From NCBI GenBank assembly GCA_036417435.1, contig CM070899.1, positions 174,621,494-174,685,493 on the forward strand: a DNA stretch of 64,000 nucleotides, written 5' to 3'. The first letter of the stretch is position 1; each line of letters starts with the position of its first letter. This DNA is from Inia geoffrensis (Eukaryota > Chordata > Mammalia > Artiodactyla > Iniidae). The notes beneath the pieces were generated by a model. The model was not told the origin of the DNA and ran no database searches. It was given only the letters and a program-made list of their open reading frames with translations. Below are positions 12,217 to 24,804 of the stretch, one piece after another. Both the position numbers and the translations under genes were made by a program.

Positions 12217-12245
<29 letters not shown>
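12217..12245. repeat. (CA)n microsatellite
   Basis: About 14 CA units. Frames that read through it give His-Thr repeats and are not genes. Confidence 0.97.
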
Positions 12246-12247
<2 letters not shown>

Positions 12248-12867
12248 TAATCACAGAGAGGGTCTTCTCAAAATTATACTCTTTTTCACAGCTATTAAAT
12301 ATTACTAAAAAAGTAGAGGATGAAATGCACACCCAAAAAGGAAATATCTTTTCACTTTCAACTGCTTTTAATTTGGGGGGTGTCCATGTAAAAAATATGT
12401 AAATAATAGTTTTCTATTTCATAAAGCCTTTTCCCTAGAAATAATAAGAATATGCCACTCAATGTAAACGTATAGATCATTAATTTAGGTTTGTACCTCC
12501 TTTATTGATCCTTAGACTCATTTTGAGATGTTTAAGGTGGCACACTTAGAGGGCATTTCTCTTCTTCTATATATGTGATATAAAATACGTGTGAAAATAT
12601 ATTATTCTTGCCTATCATTTTGGTTACATCTACTAGCTTTATCAATGACCATAAACAATGTAACCATCTGAAATAACTGGATCTTATGAAGTATCTTTTA
12701 CTTGTACCATTTAACACAGTTATTGTTTCTATATATTACATTTTTAATATATTTTTGGTCAGCTGCTTTGATGCCAAAGCTATTTTTCCTTTTTTATTTC
12801 TCTATGATGAAGTAGTATATCAAGAAAAGATATATTTGACTGATAATCAAGAAGTTACCTAACTTAA

Positions 12868-13026
12868 GAAAAACTATACCAGAGGCTCGCTACAATGCTG
12901 TCACCAAGGTCTAATAATGAGGGCCCTGGCCCAGAAAACAATGAATCCGATGAGGAACCACTGAGAATGACTCTGAACTTCAGGGAGCATCCATTGTATG
13001 AAGGGGGCTCCAGTGATTTTGATTGA
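12868..13026 (+). other. Short open frame, possible exon or pseudogene fragment
   Basis: An open stretch of 52 codons ends in TGA at 13024-13026; from its ATG at 12895 it gives 43 residues. It is rich in Ser, Glu, Asp and Asn and ends ...YEGGSSDFD. Composition shifts to higher GC relative to the AT-rich surroundings and reads protein-like (for example ENNESDEEPLRMTLNFREH). I cannot name a family. A CHR SINE begins 31 bases after the stop. It could be a terminal exon, a processed pseudogene piece, or chance; a frame this short is not significant by itself. Confidence 0.2.
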
Positions 13027-13057
13027 CTAGGGAAATATCTTACAATAAGGCACTCTG

Positions 13058-13267
13058 GGGCTTCCCTGGTGGTGCAGTGGTTGAGAGTCCGCCTGCCGAT
13101 GCAGGGGACATGGGTTCGTGCCCCGGTCCAGGAAGATCCCACATGCCGTGGAGCGGCTGGGCCCGTGAGCCATGGCCGCTGAGCCTGTGCGTCCGGAGCC
13201 TGGGCTCCACAATGGGAGAGGCCACAACAGTGAGAGGCCCGCGTGCCGCAAAAAAAAAAAAGATGCA
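13058..13267 (+). mobile_element. CHR-type SINE, forward
   Basis: Full-length copy with head, B-box-like gggttcgtgccccggtcc, body and a 12-A tail. The flanking duplication is aataaggcactctg (13044-13057) versus aataatgcactctg (13268-13281), one mismatch in 14. Confidence 0.96.
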
Positions 13268-14316
13268 AATAATGCACTCTGTAACCAAGCACACTGCTTT
13301 CATTATTTTATGAAGTAAAAAAACACTTTTCTAAATACTCCGAATGGAATATAATTCTTCTCTTTCATTTATTTGAGTGGTAAATGACAGTACCTAAAAA
13401 TCACAAGATTAAAATAACAGCCCCTTCCTTTTATGTGCATTTCTATCTGAATGAAATATGCCATACCTCAGGGCCTGTGTTCAGTGTGATATTTTCGTTC
13501 GGGCTCGGGCTGTAGCTAACACTCTGTGCTTCAAGAGTAAGATTCTGAAAGCATTTATTTTATTTTTTTTTCAATTTCAATTCTATTTTGTATTCTTAGA
13601 AATAATTTCTAGAAGGAAAGAGGAAGAATGTCAAAGATTTTTTTTTATTTGTGCTTCTCACTTACTATTTGATTTTCATAAGTAAGCCTCAAATGAGTTT
13701 ATTTTCCTATTGAAAATCTCCCACTTCTGTAAGTCTTCTCTGTAAACAGTAAACAGGGGTAGAATGTACCAAGGAACCTAGCAACCATCCAAATTCCATC
13801 CACATCCCTGGCCTGTGCTCTGGGTCTACAGGAAAGAACCATTCAATCCAGTAATAGACAAGAAAAAGAGCTGAAATCTTTGTAACAAAGCTGGAGAATT
13901 AATAGTGAGCAAAGCATTATGCAACAAAATGGTCTGGCTTTCTACAAGCACGCTGGGTTTTTTAATTCAGTATAGAGGACCAAGATTTTGGTTCAAGTAA
14001 TTAGAAAAAGAGAGTTGCCATGTACTGAAGAGAGAGCAAGCTAAAGGAATAGAGGGAATTAAAAGTTCCGTTTCTGACATGTTGAGTTCAAAACACATTA
14101 ATACGGGTTTCCTCCACAAGGAGGACTGCAGTGGGCAGGTGGTCAGAAGAGGAGAGAGACAAGTGGGGAGGAGGTAAAGGGACTGAACCTTAAGGGGCGA
14201 GCGCCAGCCTGGAGAGAGCTAACAGGGATGGACCAGCTAAGGAGAAGAGGTCATCAGTGGGCAGGGGCAAGATAAAAGCCCAGTGAATTGAGTGTAAAAA
14301 GGAGAGGGTGGATAAC

Positions 14317-14537
14317 TGGGACTTCCCTGGTGGTCCAGTGGCTAAGACTTCACCTTCCAATGCAGGAGGTGTGGGTTCGATCCCTGGTCAGGGAGCTAAA
14401 ATCCCACATACCTCGTGGCCAAAAAACCAAAACAGAAAACAGAAGCAATATTGTAAACAAATTCAATAAAGACTTTAAAAAAATCGTCCACATCCCCAAA
14501 AAATAAAGAAATGTTTAAAATTTTACAAATAAAATAA
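14317..14537 (+). mobile_element. CHR-1-like SINE, forward, A-rich tail
   Basis: The head is 'gggacttccctggtggtccag', with a B-box-like 'gggttcgatccctggtcag', ending 'ctcgtggcc', then a long A-rich tail (to 14537) containing 'attcaataaagacttt'. Imperfect duplications of about 20 bp beginning aaaaaggaga lie on both sides (14296 and 14536). The B box is closer to the tRNA consensus (GGTTCGANNCC) than in the longer SINEs nearby. Confidence 0.9.
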
Positions 14538-14945
14538 AAAAGGAGAAAGTGATTATCTATGCCAAGCTCTGCTAATAGGCAGGCAAGATGACCACAAAAC
14601 AATGATAGGCTCTGGCAGCAGGGGAATCCCTGGGGACACGGACAAGCGTTCCTTCAGAGCAGTGATGGGGACAAAAGCCTGAAGGGAGTGCCTTCAAAGG
14701 AGACCGGAAGGGGGAAGAGAGCCCTTGCCTGGTTTCCTGGAAACCAGGTGATAACAGAATGGAGAGTGTCAATCTTGCAGTGCCTTTAACTTTGTCATTT
14801 GGGCAAAATATTTAAAATTAAAATGCTAAACTGTATGATACTTGCCTTCCATTAGAACATTTTTCTACTCTATAATCCCTCAGCTTAAATATGCTTTTCC
14901 AAATGTGAAGTTACCTTATATTTAAATTTTCCTGTTTCACTCTCT

Positions 14946-14995
14946 TGCGCGCGCTCTCTCTCTCTTTCCCTCCCTCCTCCTTTCTCTCTTTTTCG
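14946..14995. repeat. Pyrimidine-rich (CT)n tract
   Basis: A GCGCGC start followed by (CT)n, CCCT and CTTT repeats. The opposite strand gives a spurious Glu/Arg-rich frame. Confidence 0.9.
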
Positions 14996-15490
14996 TGTTT
15001 CTTTTTCAGTAGCCAAGTAGAAGAAGAAAACTATCAGCATTAGTAAGTCTACCAGGAAATACGAGCTAATATTATGAGCCAAAAAGACACGGGCAAAATG
15101 GAAAATTTTTAACTTTTGAAATGGAAACAATCATGGAATTTCTATTCAGGCTATTTTCTATAATGTTGTGAAAGTAAATAGCCCTCTTTGCATTCAACAT
15201 TATTTAACATTGTTATCTTTATTGATTTACTTTTTATTTGGCAGGTATGGAGGCAGGTAATATTTTTTAAATCAAAGACATGCCTATTTCATAGGATGAC
15301 TTGAATGTCATTTACTGAATAATTTTATATGCATGAAGTGCTTTGAGCTCTTCAGCAAATCTGTTAAAACATGAATAAACAAAGAACTAGCTATTTCTTT
15401 CATTTGTTCCAAAATTGAGTAATGAAACTTCTTATTATGACTGAGGAATAAGTATTGAACAGTGATAATCTCAGATTAAGACATGCCATG

Positions 15491-15703
15491 GGGCTTCCCT
15501 GGTGGCGCAGTGGTTGAGAGTCCGCCTGCCGATGCAGGGGATGTGGGTTCGTGCCCCGGTCCGGGAGGATCCCACATGCCGCAGAGCGGCTGGGCCCGTG
15601 AGCCATGGCCACTGAGCCTGCGCGTCCGTAGCCTGTGCTCCGCAACGCGAGAGGCCAAAGCAGTGAGAGGCCCGCGTACCGCAAAAAAAAAAAAAAAAAA
15701 AGT
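15491..15703 (+). mobile_element. CHR-type SINE, forward
   Basis: Full-length copy with a tail of about 20 A. Flanks catgccatg (15482-15490) and catgccacg (15704-15712) form a short imperfect target duplication. Little internal divergence suggests a fairly young copy. Confidence 0.95.
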
Positions 15704-15712
15704 CATGCCACG

Positions 15713-16285
15713 ATGCTAGCTTTTATGTCCCCCTTTCACTGAAAAAAATCCATGGAAACCCTCTGCAGGACCTTCAAATTCTTAAAAGCCATGCAAAATA
15801 TAGATCCAGGCTGGAATCTAAGTTGGGTTCCCAATGCGTCCCTTGCGAACGAGCCAGGAGGTTGAGGAGTCTGCCCCCGGCCTCTGTAAGTCCTTCCTTA
15901 TCATGGAGCAGCTGCCATCTGAGCCCGAAATGATGGGATCCCATCAGGCTCCAGCAAGAGGCGCCCTTCGGGAAGCCAAGCCAAGGGCAGGGATGATGGG
16001 CCAGAACTCACTTCCCATCAGCCTCAGGGCTTGGGAAGCACAGAGACCAATCACCTGATCACAGCATTCGGTGCCTCTTCGAACCAATGCTCTTTAGTAT
16101 GTATTCATCTTTCCTTCAGACAAGATACAGAACATCCTGTCTTCTTCGCTACCCTAAACAATTAGCTCTGACCACAGACAACACCTCACCCTGCAAAATA
16201 GAAGCCTTGAAATTATGGTCCCACCCTCCTTGAGAAGGTACTTTAGGAATGCCTCCATAACTAAAGCATGCCCCTCCCATTTCCT
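15713..16285. other. Unassigned stretch
   Basis: GC-richer around 15830-16060 with a 74-codon forward frame (15834-16058) that I cannot match to a family. No splice-like borders stand out. It may be an old repeat. Confidence 0.3.
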
Positions 16286-16640
16286 TTTTTTTGTTTTGTT
16301 TTGTTATTAGATTTTAGATTTTTTAGATTTTAGGTTTACCAGAAAATTAAGCAAAGGTACAGAGTTTCCATATATCCCCTCTCTGTCTCCCTCCTCCCAC
16401 AGTTCCTCCTATTATTAACATCTTGCATTGATGTGGTACATCTGCTATGACTGATGGACCAATATTGATTGATACATGATGATTAACTAAGGTCTACAGG
16501 TTACATTAGGGTTCACTTTTTGTGGTGCACAGTTCAATGGGTTTTCACAAATGCATAATGTCATGTATCCATCATTACAGTATCATACAGGATGATTTAA
16601 CTATCCTAGAAAATGGCCCTTCCTGTTCCTTTTGAGGTAG
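16286..16640 (-). mobile_element. Old L1 3' UTR remnant, reverse
   Basis: Motifs in order match an L1M-type 3' region on the reverse strand: 'cctattattaacatcttgcattg', 'ttacattagggttcac', 'tgtatccatcattacagtatcatac'. The T-rich start near 16286 would be its tail. Confidence 0.7.
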
Positions 16641-17396
16641 TTTATCCAAGCATCCCTTACAAAAGCCATTCATCTCATCACATCTTCAGTGATGTTTCAT
16701 CACCCAGGAGGTGCTTTAACATCCCTTATAGTGAGCCAACTGTCTGGCTGGTCCACAGTAATCAGACACTGGCATGTGGATGGTAAAATTGTCAGTTTCC
16801 ACTTCAATCTTACCGAGATAGAATTTCAAAAATTACAGCTAGCAAGTGAGAAGGTGACTATATATATATATCCAGGCTTCATGCCTAAGATGAAACAGGG
16901 GCAAGAATGATGAAGTACAATAGCCATGAAGAGTTCCCAGCACATTAAATTCACAGGAACACTGAACACAAGACAAGAAAAGAGGCGACGCCATCATTAA
17001 GGCAGGGTTACGTTACAAATCAAATTCTGATTCCTTTTTACTAAGTTCTCTAGAAGGAGAGTAGGTCTCTTCCTGAAGCAAGTTCACGTTTCCTTTCTTT
17101 GGAGGGAGGCTTAAGTTCCAATCGTTTGCTACAATTGTATTCAGGACATGAGTTTTCTAGCTATAAGATGTGTGGCTCTAAATATAATGGAAAGGCAGAT
17201 AGATCAGTAGTTCAAAGGGCACGAAGAGTTCTCCCAGATTATCTGAGCCTGGGGTACTCTGTCTCACATTTTGAGCACCATGCTTATAGGAAAACTTAGG
17301 AAGAAAGACTGAGTTGAAACATTTGGGTCGGGAAAGATCAATAAAACTTTTCAGATCGATGCAAACTTATCACCACGGAGGAGAGACAGGCAGTGA

Positions 17397-17560
17397 CATG
17401 GAAAAAGATGCCGTTTAGAATCAGAGCTACATTCAAATCCAACCCCAGCTACTGAGTATCTGTGTGACCTTGCCTAGCTTACTAAATCTTAGGACCTCCA
17501 AATTTCATCTGTAAAATGAAGACAATAATTATTTTGGTAATGAAGTTATTAGATCGACAT
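17397..17560 (+). repeat. MIR SINE, forward
   Basis: The MIR core order is visible: 'tagaatcagagctacattcaaatcc', 'tgtgaccttgcctagcttac', 'atctgtaaaatgaagacaata'. The copy is diverged and ancient. Confidence 0.85.
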
Positions 17561-18439
17561 TATAGAGTCCTGGTGGGTTAGAACAAAACTTTGAACTACT
17601 CTCTCTTTTTGTGGCATGTAGCCTATTAAGTAAGTTTATATTTTTTAACTGAAGTCCTTTTCTTTCTATTGAAAAAACTTCATCACGGTATTGTATGTTT
17701 CATAGCACTCTATGATTTGTGTTGGCTGATTGCTCACTGTGGCTTGATGAAAAATGTCTTCACATTTTTCATTTGATTGAATTATTCTATTACTATGTAT
17801 AGACAGTCTGCAGAGAAATAACACTTTGTCTCCCATCAGCAGTAATGAGTTTCCCATCACAAACTTAAATTATCTGTTGAACTTCAAGAATGGTCTTTAA
17901 AACAAATGAGGACCGCAGGCATACAGTAACTTTTTCTTAGCCAACAAGATGGAGGATCCAGAATAGATGATTATCCTTTTAGAGAAAAAGCAAGCAGCAA
18001 ATTCCCATTTTAGCCAGCCTGACTTTCTTTAGGAAAGCAGGCTAGGAGCTTAACCTCACACTGAGGCAGCCCTGAAGAGAAATGGGCTACCTGGCAAAGA
18101 AGTCTCCTCAAGGCACAGATAAGAATGGACAGGCTCTTCTTGGAGCCAGCTTTTTAAATTAGCTTTTAGCCCCTTTGTCCTCATGGGAGTTGTGGCTGAA
18201 CCTGGATTTCCCGCCTCTACAATGAAGTTTGGGAAAAGATTAGGAGAACCACCAAGAGAACCTTCAGAGAAGACAAAACTTTCTCCTCAAGTAGTAATGA
18301 ATGTTTCACATAAAACGAGAAAACGAAGATAGTTAACAGGAACATATTTATCATGAGTCGTTGAGATCAAAACCTGGAAAATTCACTTTTAACAATTTAT
18401 TTGACTTCAATCAAAACACGTTTCGATTATTCTTTCAGA
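17561..18439. other. Unassigned stretch
   Basis: I see no confident feature. The part 17940-18240 has a GC rise and may be another LTR-like fragment, but I could not place it. Confidence 0.3.
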
Positions 18440-19370
18440 CTCTCTGGTGTTCACTTAGCTGTCGCAGTACCGTTTGCCACTGATTTGCTGTTGATGACCC
18501 TCTGTGCAGGAAAACCCTAGTCCTCCTTGCTCCTTTATTCACACACCTGTTACCACACTCGCAGCGTATCTGACAATGTAACTCAATTCTGACGCTACCT
18601 ACCTGGAGAGAGCGTCACATCCCACCAGTTATAAGGGCTCAGTCCCATGAGACACCCTCAACTTCAGATGCCAATCACAAGTACTAGGACCCCAGGTTAC
18701 CGCAACTTCGGTCTGACTTGACTACAGGTCAGAAGTTCCTATGACCTCCTCCACTTTGGATCTGATTATTTGCTACAAGAGTTCAGAGAACTCACAGGGA
18801 AGAAACATAAGAAAACATACGTTTACCAGGTTATTAAAGGAGACGATAAAGGATAAGCTGCCAGATGAAGAGATCCACAGGGTGAGGTCTGAGAGGGTCC
18901 TGAGCACGAGTTGGTGTCCCCACGGAGTTGGGGTGCATCATCCTCCCTGTAAGTAGAGCTTGAAAGCTCTCTGAACCCCCTACTACTGAGATTTTGATGG
19001 AAGCTTCATCACATAAGCATGATTATGATCGATTTATTAACTCCATTCCCAGCTCCTCTCCCCTCCATGGGGAATGGAGAGTGAGGGGGAAAATTCCAAG
19101 CTTCGAATCATGGACTGGTCTTTCCAGTGACCAGCCCCCATCCAGGAGCCCACCCAGGGTCACCTCATTAGAACAAAGGACACTCCTATCACCCAGGAAG
19201 TTCCAAGGGATTTAGGCTCCCTGTGTCAGGAACCTGAGTCAAAGACCAAATACTAGAATGACAGGTGTTCTCATCACTCACGAGTTTACAAGGGCTTCAG
19301 GAGCTCTGTGCAGGACCCGGGAGCAGAGACAAATATATGTATTTCCTATTACCTCACAACCCCAAATCAA
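18440..19370. mobile_element. LTR-like element (ERVL-type, tentative)
   Basis: Phrases such as 'caagtactaggaccccaggtta', 'gtccccacggagttggggtgcatca', and 'cacctcattagaacaaag' with 'cactcctatcacccaggaa' are ones I associate with a mammalian ERVL/MaLR-type LTR. No coding region is present. Family and exact ends are uncertain. Confidence 0.45.
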
Positions 19371-21155
19371 ACATTTTTCTGCACAGAGACAAATACTGTC
19401 TGCAAATTAGGACATCACCAGAGTCTGCCCACAGGTACAGCTAATCAATTATTTATGATTTTTAAATGGTATTCTTGTTTTTCTTAATCAAAAATTGTTT
19501 AATCAAAAACAATAGTTTTATTCTCATATTTCTCTCATTATTTCTCTCATTATTCTCTATTACTAATAAGTAATAGAAATATGAGAACTTGAGCCAAATG
19601 ACTTTCATACTCAGGATATACAGATTAGACACCTGGTTTGAATGAACCCAGGTGTGAATACTGCTCTTCAGGACTCTCAGAAACCAGGGAATGGATGTGC
19701 AGATAACAATTCCCCATAATGCATATTTTACATTAATTCATAAAATATAATATGTAGCAGGTGTCAATGTGATATATTCATATGCAAGTATAAATATTAT
19801 TATATGGTTGTTAAGTGAAGCAGAGATTAACCTCAACATGCATTATCTCTAATTTTACCTTTATTCTGAGAGACTGAGAATAATTTCTGTACCTGCTTAT
19901 GCTCAGGGGAAATCAAATCTATGCACTGAGATGTAAACAATCCAAACTCAGTAAGAGGAGGTTGGGGAGGGATTACACAAAGTCTAGTTTAAATACTGAA
20001 AACTGAAATAAATTTTTAGAAACCATCATTTATGATCCTTAATTTTTCCTTTCTTGTTGAATTTTGCAAGAGTTTGATGCTAAATGAATGTAAATTGACT
20101 CTTTTTATGCATTTATTTTATTACAGTTTTAGAGTATCTGTCCTAGATGGTGCTCTTCTTTTTACATTTCAGATCCCTGGAGGCCAGGAGTTATATCTGT
20201 TTAATTTGAATCTGTAGTACCTGAAATAATGTCACTTGATTGCAATTATAAAGATGTGACGACGATGAGAACTCTGATGATGCTTTTCAGAAAAGGCTCA
20301 AGAAAATCCATCCCTCAAGTTTAAAACACAGTTTTGCTGAGACAATATATTATTAGCTCATAGAAACTGCAGCCACTTTTCAGAAAGGCCTGAAATCATT
20401 GTAAACGTACAGACAACAGGAAGAGGTACTAATGTATTCACTCCAGGTGGCTTTTAGGCAACACATTAATTCTTGAACATGAATATAAATAAATAATAAA
20501 TAAAATGGAATTCATCCCAATCTATCATAGAACTTTTCTGACAACATAAAAGTCAACCAAATAAATCAGAATAATAGGATTTTGACAAAACAAGACATTT
20601 ATCTATTACCAGAGAAACATATTGGTCGCACAACTTATAAATTGCCAATAGAGGTTTTCCATCCATCACCAAGATTCCCATCTAATGACAGGGAAGTAAT
20701 TACCATACCTCTACCATGTCATGCAGTCTTTTGATGTGTTAGGAAGCGAAACAATGAGGAGATGCAGCTCTTGGTGTGTGGACAACACCTGTGGGGTGGG
20801 TAGATTTTTTTTTTCACTGATGGCATCTAAATTCTCTCATGAATAAGCATGGGATGTTTGTACTTATTCTATGGCCTCAAAAAAGACAGCAGAGAGGCTT
20901 TCCTGGAAGAGGCAGAATGTTTAATCTTGGACCTTCCTACAGTCTATCACAGCCCCTTCTCCACTAACACATCCAAAAAAATATGCTATTTTAAAATAAC
21001 AATGAATTGGAAACTCCAGATTCACTTCCAACTCACTGGGTCCCTTCAACTTCAAAACAGAATTTTCTCTAACCTGAAACCTGTAGGCATCTATTAGCTT
21101 TGAATTTGAATATTTGAATACATGAATTGGCAGCCTGTTCCCAAATTTTACGTAT
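19371..21155. other. Mostly unassigned; possible L2 tail inside
   Basis: Around 20155-20225 'ccctggaggccaggagttatatctg' followed by 'tagtacctgaaataatg' resembles a forward L2 3' end. The rest shows no recognisable gene or repeat. Near 19525-19580 there is a small tandem 'tctctcattatt' repeat. Confidence 0.35.
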
Positions 21156-21261
21156 TTTATATATATATATATATACACACACACATACACACATATGTAT
21201 ACATATGTGTATATATAGATACATAGAATATGTATATACATATATATTACACATATGTATA
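21156..21261. repeat. Compound TA/CA/ATGTAT microsatellite
   Basis: A (TA)n tract passes into (CA)n and then imperfect ATGTATACAT-type repeats. The reverse-strand frame reading Tyr-Ile-Tyr repeats is an artefact of it. Confidence 0.95.
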
Positions 21262-21344
21262 CAAGATAAACCCAGCCCAGAGCTGAAAGAGTAAAAATCA
21301 ATTCAGAATGAAAAAGAAACAAGGGACTTTGCTGTTAATCAGTC

Positions 21345-22060
21345 AGGGAGGACAGACACCTAAAGGCAGCTGTGTAATCAACAGGAAACATTTTTCCCAA
21401 GGTCATGCAGCAGCTGCAAAATGCAGTAACAACCCTCTGCTTGAGTTATTACTGCTTTGTCCCCAGTGATGCCCTCAGTCCCCCTTTGCTGTAACTCATC
21501 TACTACAGGGGATACCCAATCGCTAAGCCTCTCTTGCCTCATAACAACATGTCATAATACCTAGTTCACCTTCATTTAACCACAAAATCCAGAACTGATC
21601 CCCACTGGATTCCACTGGACCCTTCTCAGAACCCTTCAGTGAGAACCCAAACTTTGTAAAAGACTGGCCCTCTTGTCAAGTAGCATGCCTGGCTCTTCTG
21701 AAGGGCCCTCCCTTGCTGCAAGTCAATAAATCTGATTTTGTCAGTCTACGGGTTTGTCCCTAGAGACGCATAACTCATCAGGCTACTGCAAGTGGGAGGT
21801 TTTACTGAGAATTGGCTGAGTCTCTCAGTGCCGTAGACCAAGATCCTAACTCCATAATAATGTGCATGTTCAAGACGCCTTGAATCTCATTTACTCCAGG
21901 CTTCTCTGTCCCCAGCTGTATGAGCTTTGGCATTGAAACAGGGGTCTGATGACCTTTGGCTTTTTCATGTCAGGCTTATTGTTTATCTGCCAAGATTTGG
22001 GGGTTACGAACCTGACTTTATCAGACTACAAGTTTGTTCCTGGTGGTCTAGGAAAAGAGA
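21345..22060 (+). mobile_element. LTR-like element with polyadenylation-type signal (tentative)
   Basis: The segment 'gccctcccttgctgcaagtc' followed by aataaa (21725-21730) and 'tcagtctacgggtttgtcc' resembles the R/U5 junction of an ERV1-class LTR. A related phrase, 'actttatcagactacaagtttgttcc' at about 22014-22040, looks like a second degraded copy of the same motif, so part of the block may be duplicated. No viral coding sequence is recognised. Confidence 0.4.
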
Positions 22061-23134
22061 TAGGTAGATGGATACATATACACATACATAAATGATAGAA
22101 TTGTTTCTTCAATTCAAGGACAAATTCTTTTTGAGATTAAGGCATATTTTTCAATCACAGATTTAGATATTTAACTTTCTACTTTAATTTTAAATATTCA
22201 ATTGTTTTTATTAACTTTTAATATAATAGATATATTTATTATGATGATTTTTTACAGTGAACACTCAATAATCACAAATGAATTAGAAAGGAGAATACAT
22301 GTATATGTCAGAAGGGCTATAAATAGAAAGAAGAAATAAAGAATTCAGGTAGTGGGTGTGTGAATCCCTCTTGGAAAAATTTTTGGATACTGTATCTTCT
22401 TCTGAGAATTCTTGATTACCTCCATAAAAATAATTTCATTGCCCTTGTATGATCATTTGAGTGAGTGGTACATCTTGGCCTCTCTATTCTCTAGATAACT
22501 GGTAGCTTCCTTTTTTTATAATCAGACAAGATCTTTTTTTTATAATCAAACAGAGAAGACTTGGGCTGATTAACAGATTTTTTTTTCCCTCTCAAACCAC
22601 AGTTACCTAAGATCAGAATGCTCTGATAATTTGTGCTATTTTAGGATTCAGTTTCATTCTACAACTGACTAAAACATGAAATGAACAAAAATAAACGGAA
22701 CTGAATGGAACTGAAATGACCTGAAATGAGATGCTGTGATTTCCAGTACTCTTTATGCCTTAAGGACAGAACAGGTGCCTCACCCATCTTCCTCCCAGAG
22801 GTGCCAGCACCGTGACCAACACACACAAGGCTCTCAGCTGCGTGATTGTTGGATTTCACTAACAGCAATCCATTTCTCTCCACATAATCCACTCTGCTTT
22901 TACCAGGGCTGAAAATATGCCAAGTTACACGTAGAGAGATCTATAAGCTAATTGCCGAAGCATACAACTTCATTCAAATATATTTGTTATTGCAGTCAGA
23001 GGTGAGAAAACAATTTATAAGACAAGCCAGAAAGGAAATGACTTGAATTCTCAGCACCAATTTTCTCCTGATTTACCTGGTCTTCCTTCCCTTCATCCCA
23101 TTAACCATTTTTTCTCTTTCCATCCCCATCATTT
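22061..23134. other. Unassigned stretch with small local duplication
   Basis: Contains 'tttttttataatcagacaagatc' followed by 'ttttttttataatcaaacagag' (about 22510-22555), an approximate 25-bp tandem duplication. No gene is recognised. Confidence 0.35.
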
Positions 23135-23530
23135 TTCTAGTATTTGTTGAATGTTTACTACATGCCCGTCAACGTGCTAAGCACTTTTCCTGCATTATCA
23201 TCTTTGATCTCCACCATGGTGCATTATTACTAACATCATTTTACAGAGGAAGAAACAGACTTGCCCAAGTCCGTTCCTGATCAGTTTGTTTTGTTTTGTT
23301 TTGTTTTTTGCTGTACGCGGGCCTCTCACTGCTGTGGCCTCTCCCGTTGCGGAACACAAGCTCTGGACGCGCAGGCTCAGCGGCCGTGGCTCACAGGCCC
23401 AGCCGCTCCGCGGCATGTGGGATCTTCCCGGACCGTGTTCCCTGCATCAGCAGGTGGACCCCCAACCACTGCGCCACCAGGGAAGCCCTCCTGATCAGTT
23501 TTGAACCACATCCTACTCAAGCGCAATCTT
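23135..23530 (-). repeat. MIR SINE, reverse, split by a CHR SINE
   Basis: The reverse complement of MIR is readable: 'tgctaagcacttttcctgcattatc', 'attttacagaggaagaaacag', 'cttgcccaagtcc' before the insertion, and 'ttttgaaccacatcctact' after it. The CHR SINE at 23288-23488 interrupts it, showing the relative age of the two families. Confidence 0.85.
23288..23488 (-). mobile_element. CHR-type SINE, reverse, internal deletion
   Basis: Reverse copy with a TTTTG-repeat tail (tail strand AAAAC) in place of plain poly(A). The perfect 13-bp target duplication tcctgatcagttt lies at 23275-23287 and 23489-23501. About a dozen bases of the B-box region are missing near 23432 (cccggaccgtgttccctg), so this copy probably lost promoter function. 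Confidence 0.95.
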
Positions 23531-24594
23531 TGATTCTCTGAATCCACCTCCTCACACACTGCCGTGATGAGATATGGAGTAGAGGTGAGGCTGCTAGCCC
23601 ACAAACAAACCGCTGATTTACAGGCAACTAAGCAGGAACTCTCAAGGAATCCAACCCACCAGGTAGCATGATTTCTCCCCGCTCCTCTGTTTTTCCTCCG
23701 TTCTCTAGTTCACCGCCTAAAAGCTCCCCCAGCACCTGATGCCAACCCCTGCCTCACCCCCCTCCAACCCACCCTCTCTTTTATCTTGCTCCACCTAGCT
23801 CAGGACTGATTTAAAATTATATGAGAAAATTTACTTCATAATTCCAAAGACAAGAGTTAGTGCATTTGATAGTCTATAACAAGATCTAAAATTTAGTAAT
23901 ATCCCAAATCAGAATTGGATAAGGGAGAGTTTCAGTGTGTCTTGCAAAAGCATTTATTCAAATATTTGCAAAGACAGGACAGATTTTTACCAGTAACTTC
24001 CCTCCAGGTGTCTTGACAAACTTAAGTGTGATCTATACAAATAAGCTAATAAATGTATTAAGGGTTTTTTCTTAGCTGTATAAACAACCCACATATAAAG
24101 TTACATCTGAGTGTTATGACATTTAAGGTTTTGTTTTTTTTTTCCTATCTTTGTTGCTATTAACTGAGCACATTTCTACTTGTAAATCATCAGATAATGA
24201 ATTTATATTTAGGAACAGAAAGTCATTTCCCTTGATAAGTATGCAGGTGTCAGTGTTCCAGAGCACCAAGTACCAGATGTAGATGCTGAACTGAACATTC
24301 AGCTTCATGGAAGGATTCACATTTGGAGATGCTCTGGGATCACAAGGCTTTCCAAAGACTCAATTTTCAAGATAACCGTTACCATTTTCACGCAGCAGAG
24401 TGGCAAATCATTCTCTCATTATAAATCTTTTTTGTTGGAAAACAATTAATTCACTTGAATTCTAGGTAGCATGTTTACTTTAGTGTTCTTCCTTTCCACT
24501 GAAATCCATTAAAAATAAATCCACAATTTTGGCAGATTAGCTAAAAGATTAATGTCAGACTTCTTAAGAAAATGACTTGGGCAAAATTCTGACC
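23531..24594. other. Unassigned stretch
   Basis: No gene or repeat is recognised. 23640-23800 is C-rich; the rest is AT-rich. Confidence 0.3.
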
Positions 24595-24804
24595 TTTTTT
24601 TTTTTTTTTTTTGCGGTACGCGGGCCTCTCACTGTTGTGGCCTCTCCCGTTGTGGAGCACAGGCTCTGGACGCGCAGGCTTAGCGGCCACGGCTCATGGA
24701 CTCAGCCGCTCCGCGGCACGTGGGATCTTCCTGGACCGGGGCACGAAACCGTGTCCCCTGCATCGGCAGGCGGACTCTCAACCACTGAGCCACCAGGGAA
24801 GCCC
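24595..24804 (-). mobile_element. CHR-type SINE, reverse
   Basis: Full-length reverse copy: T-run of about 18, body, B-box-like region and the terminal ccaccagggaagccc. Flanking duplication is not clear. Confidence 0.94.

Noticed and set aside
20921..21322. A 133-codon reverse frame with Tyr-Ile repeats
   Set aside because: It depends on reading through the TA/CA microsatellite at 21156-21261.
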